Positions 14,489 to 16,348 of a stretch of DNA of 16,348 nt are shown piece by piece. The notes below the pieces were generated by a model. It was not told the origin of the DNA. It made no database searches and saw only the letters and a program-made list of their open reading frames with translations. This DNA comes from Nitrosospira multiformis (GTDB lineage Bacteria; Pseudomonadota; Gammaproteobacteria; Burkholderiales; UBA11063). Positions within the stretch are counted from its first letter, which is position 1, and every line of letters begins with the position of its first letter. Both the position numbers and the translations under genes were made by a program. The stretch spans positions 1-16,348 of the forward strand of contig DYTA01000012.1 in the NCBI GenBank assembly GCA_020726205.1. The letters are read 5' to 3'.

Positions 14489-16348
14489 TTAATCTTGAAT
14501 ATTTTTTATTATATCATTAATATCACTAACCTTGCTAGAATTGTCTACTGTACTAGCTGGTGAAGCAATAGAATCACTAGCAGATGATTTTGGACTTTCT
14601 TGCAAAATTGGTTCACTTGAATTTAAATTATTTTCTTCATTACTTTCTGCATTATCAACATCGTCAATAGTGCCCGAAGCGTTAAATCTTCCAATTTTAC
14701 TACCCTCATAATAATATTCAGTATCACCTCGCCAAGTTCCGCCTGGCTCAGCAATAATACCACTAGGCATTGGCAATTGACGCACAGGATAACTAGATAA
14801 AGCTTCTTTCATAAAATCAATCCAAATAGGCAATGCAAGAGTAGCTCCAAATTGACGACCTAGAGTTTTTGGTTGATCATAACCAACCCATGTAATGGTT
14901 ACTAAATCAGGACTATATCCATCAAACCAAACATCTTTAGCATCATTAGTAGTACCAGTTTTCCCTGCTAAATCGCTTCTTTGCAATGTTTTATATGCTC
15001 TAGCTCCTGTACCGTATTTTGCCACATCTTTTAAAATACTATTCATAATGAATGCATTTCGTGGATCAATAACTGGCTGCTGTTGCTTAATATCTACAGG
15101 TTTTGTTTTGGCTAATACTTTTCCACTGGTATCTGTAATTTGTTGAATAAAGTACGGCTGAATCAAATAACCACCATTTGCAAAAACCGCATATGCCTGA
15201 GCCATTTGCATAGGTGTAACTTCATTTGCACCTAAAGCCATCGTTAAGTACGCTTGAAATTGCGACTCAGAAAAACCAAATTTAGTAACATAGTTTATTG
15301 CATAATTTGGTGTTATGTCATTAAGAACTTTTACTGTTACAATATTACGTGAGAAAGTTAATGCTTGACGCAATGTTATCGGGCCTAAGAAATTTCCATC
15401 ATCATTTTTAGGGCACCACTGTCCCCCATCACTACCACCATCATAACAAACTGAACTATCATCAACTACGGTTTCTGTTGTATATCCTTTATCTAAAGCA
15501 GCAGAATAAATAAATGGTTTAAAACTTGAACCAGGTTGGCGTTTTGCTTGCATTACATGATTAAAACTACTTAAAGAGCTATCAAATCCACCCATTAATG
15601 CTTTAATTGCTCCATCCGTAGGATTAATTGCCACTAATGCCCCCTGTACTTGTGGTATTTGACTAATTTGCCACTGACCATTATTTTGATAAACACGAAT
15701 TACTGAGCCCGGTAAAATCTGTTTATTACCACCAGCACTTAAGTAACGACGTACAAAATCAAGTTGTTTGCCACTGAAATCAATATGTTGTCCATTACGT
15801 AAAATAGCATCTATATGTCCACTATCTACATTTAACACTATTGCAGCAGATAAATCACCATAATCATTTAAGCTATCAAATTGAGCCAAAGCAATTTCAT
15901 CTAAGTTATCGTCTGAATCTTTTGGCGTCAAATCAACTCTCTGTTCCGCACCCTGATATCCTTTAGATAAATCATAATTTAAAATCCCCTTACGTAAAGC
16001 TACGTAAGCGGCTTGTTGCATTTTACTATCAATAGTTGTATAAACCTTGAATCCCTGAGTGTAAATAGCATCGCCATAGGTTGGATATAAGTATTGACGA
16101 ACCATTTCAGCAATATAACCACCAGAATCAGTCGAATCCTTTACGGTACCTTTTATTACTATAATTTTTTGGTTAACAGCCTGATCATACTGTTCTTGTG
16201 TAATATAACCATGTTTAAGCATTCTAGCCAGAACATACATTTCACGTTCATGAGAACGTTTTGGATTTACAACAGGATTATATGCAGAAGGTGCTTTTGG
16301 TAAACCTGCTAGAACTGCATATTCAGCTACAGTTAATTTATCAACAGG
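14489..16348 (-). CDS. mrcA: Penicillin-binding protein 1A, class A bifunctional (5' end beyond the window)
   Basis: Peptidoglycan synthase with glycosyltransferase (GT51) and transpeptidase activity, anchored in the inner membrane and facing the periplasm. The visible 619 residues begin in the C-terminal part of GT51 (LTVAEYAVLAGLPKAPSAYNP), so the membrane anchor and catalytic Glu lie outside. An OB-like insert (about residues 110-230) and the transpeptidase follow: SSFK with the acyl-accepting S274, SRN (333-335) and KTG (463-465). The WCPKNDDG loop is typical of PBP1A. The last 60 or so residues are a Ser/Asn/Glu-rich, low-complexity tail. Translation stays in frame from 16348 down through 16240, so an internal Met there is not the start. 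The gene probably leads the operon with psd, pssA and the MCE module; ponA is a synonym. Confidence 0.95.
   Translation of the reverse strand, partial: PVDKLTVAEYAVLAGLPKAPSAYNPVVNPKRSHEREMYVLARMLKHGYITQEQYDQAVNQKIIVIKGTVKDSTDSGGYIAEMVRQYLYPTYGDAIYTQGFKVYTTIDSKMQQAAYVALRKGILNYDLSKGYQGAEQRVDLTPKDSDDNLDEIALAQFDSLNDYGDLSAAIVLNVDSGHIDAILRNGQHIDFSGKQLDFVRRYLSAGGNKQILPGSVIRVYQNNGQWQISQIPQVQGALVAINPTDGAIKALMGGFDSSLSSFNHVMQAKRQPGSSFKPFIYSAALDKGYTTETVVDDSSVCYDGGSDGGQWCPKNDDGNFLGPITLRQALTFSRNIVTVKVLNDITPNYAINYVTKFGFSESQFQAYLTMALGANEVTPMQMAQAYAVFANGGYLIQPYFIQQITDTSGKVLAKTKPVDIKQQQPVIDPRNAFIMNSILKDVAKYGTGARAYKTLQRSDLAGKTGTTNDAKDVWFDGYSPDLVTITWVGYDQPKTLGRQFGATLALPIWIDFMKEALSSYPVRQLPMPSGIIAEPGGTWRGDTEYYYEGSKIGRFNASGTIDDVDNAESNEENNLNSSEPILQESPKSSASDSIASPASTVDNSSKVSDINDIIKNIQD

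Noticed and set aside
16238..16240. ATG as start of the PBP gene
   Set aside because: The frame continues upstream to the window edge and encodes the conserved end of the GT51 domain (LAGLPKAPSAYNP), so this Met is internal.
1..16348. Search for mobile elements, CRISPR, tRNA/rRNA genes, toxin-antitoxin or defence systems
   Set aside because: No transposase or integrase, no spaced repeats, no tRNA-like cloverleaf and no defence-type domain was seen. The window is filled with conserved housekeeping genes on one strand.

Overview
This window is AT-rich bacterial chromosome from a Gram-negative organism. It encodes an outer-membrane-type lipoprotein, an MCE phospholipid transport system, type IV pilus minor pilins, a class A PBP and HslU. 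The short phosphatidylserine decarboxylase next to pssA, the fimT-pilV-pilW order and the Cys-containing WCPKNDDG loop in the PBP suggest an AT-rich betaproteobacterium, perhaps Neisseriales-like. That placement is inference from protein features, not a database result. All twelve complete or nearly complete genes lie on the minus strand, so transcription runs from high to low coordinates. They are tightly packed, and no gene-free stretch exceeds about 120 bases.

In the direction of transcription there are four blocks. (1) 16348-9494, envelope block: a class A penicillin-binding protein (5' end outside the window), psd (TTG start), pssA, then a four-gene MCE/ABC lipid transporter (STAS-MlaE permease, ATPase, MCE protein, auxiliary lipoprotein) with 1-nt overlaps or gaps, closed by an intrinsic terminator at 9462-9481. 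It joins peptidoglycan synthesis, phosphatidylethanolamine synthesis and probable phospholipid transport. (2) 9428-3508: the DEAH-type RNA helicase HrpA, then nagB only 10 nt downstream, then nagA after a 115-nt spacer holding a perfect 12-bp-arm palindrome. NagA and NagB convert GlcNAc-6-P to fructose-6-P. A strong hairpin terminator at 3471-3505 ends this block. (3) 3399-1198: hslU, preceded by a close match to a sigma-32 heat-shock promoter but not by hslV, then a secreted parvulin-type prolyl isomerase with its own good sigma-70 promoter and a terminator at 1149-1179. Both genes concern protein quality control. (4) 1135-1: minor pilin genes fimT and pilV and the first codons of a third gene, probably pilW, overlapping in a typical pilus operon.

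Most of the window is conserved housekeeping content. I see no mobile element, CRISPR array, tRNA/rRNA gene, toxin-antitoxin pair or defence locus, and nothing I would call a new system. The points most worth a second look are the sigma-32-like promoter on an hslU lacking hslV, the nagB-nagA palindrome, the hrpA-nagB coupling, the SPGM signature in the MCE ATPase, and the linkage of PE synthesis to the MCE transporter. Several N-termini are set here from ribosome binding sites, notably the PPIase at 1992, nagA at 4638 and the TTG start of psd.
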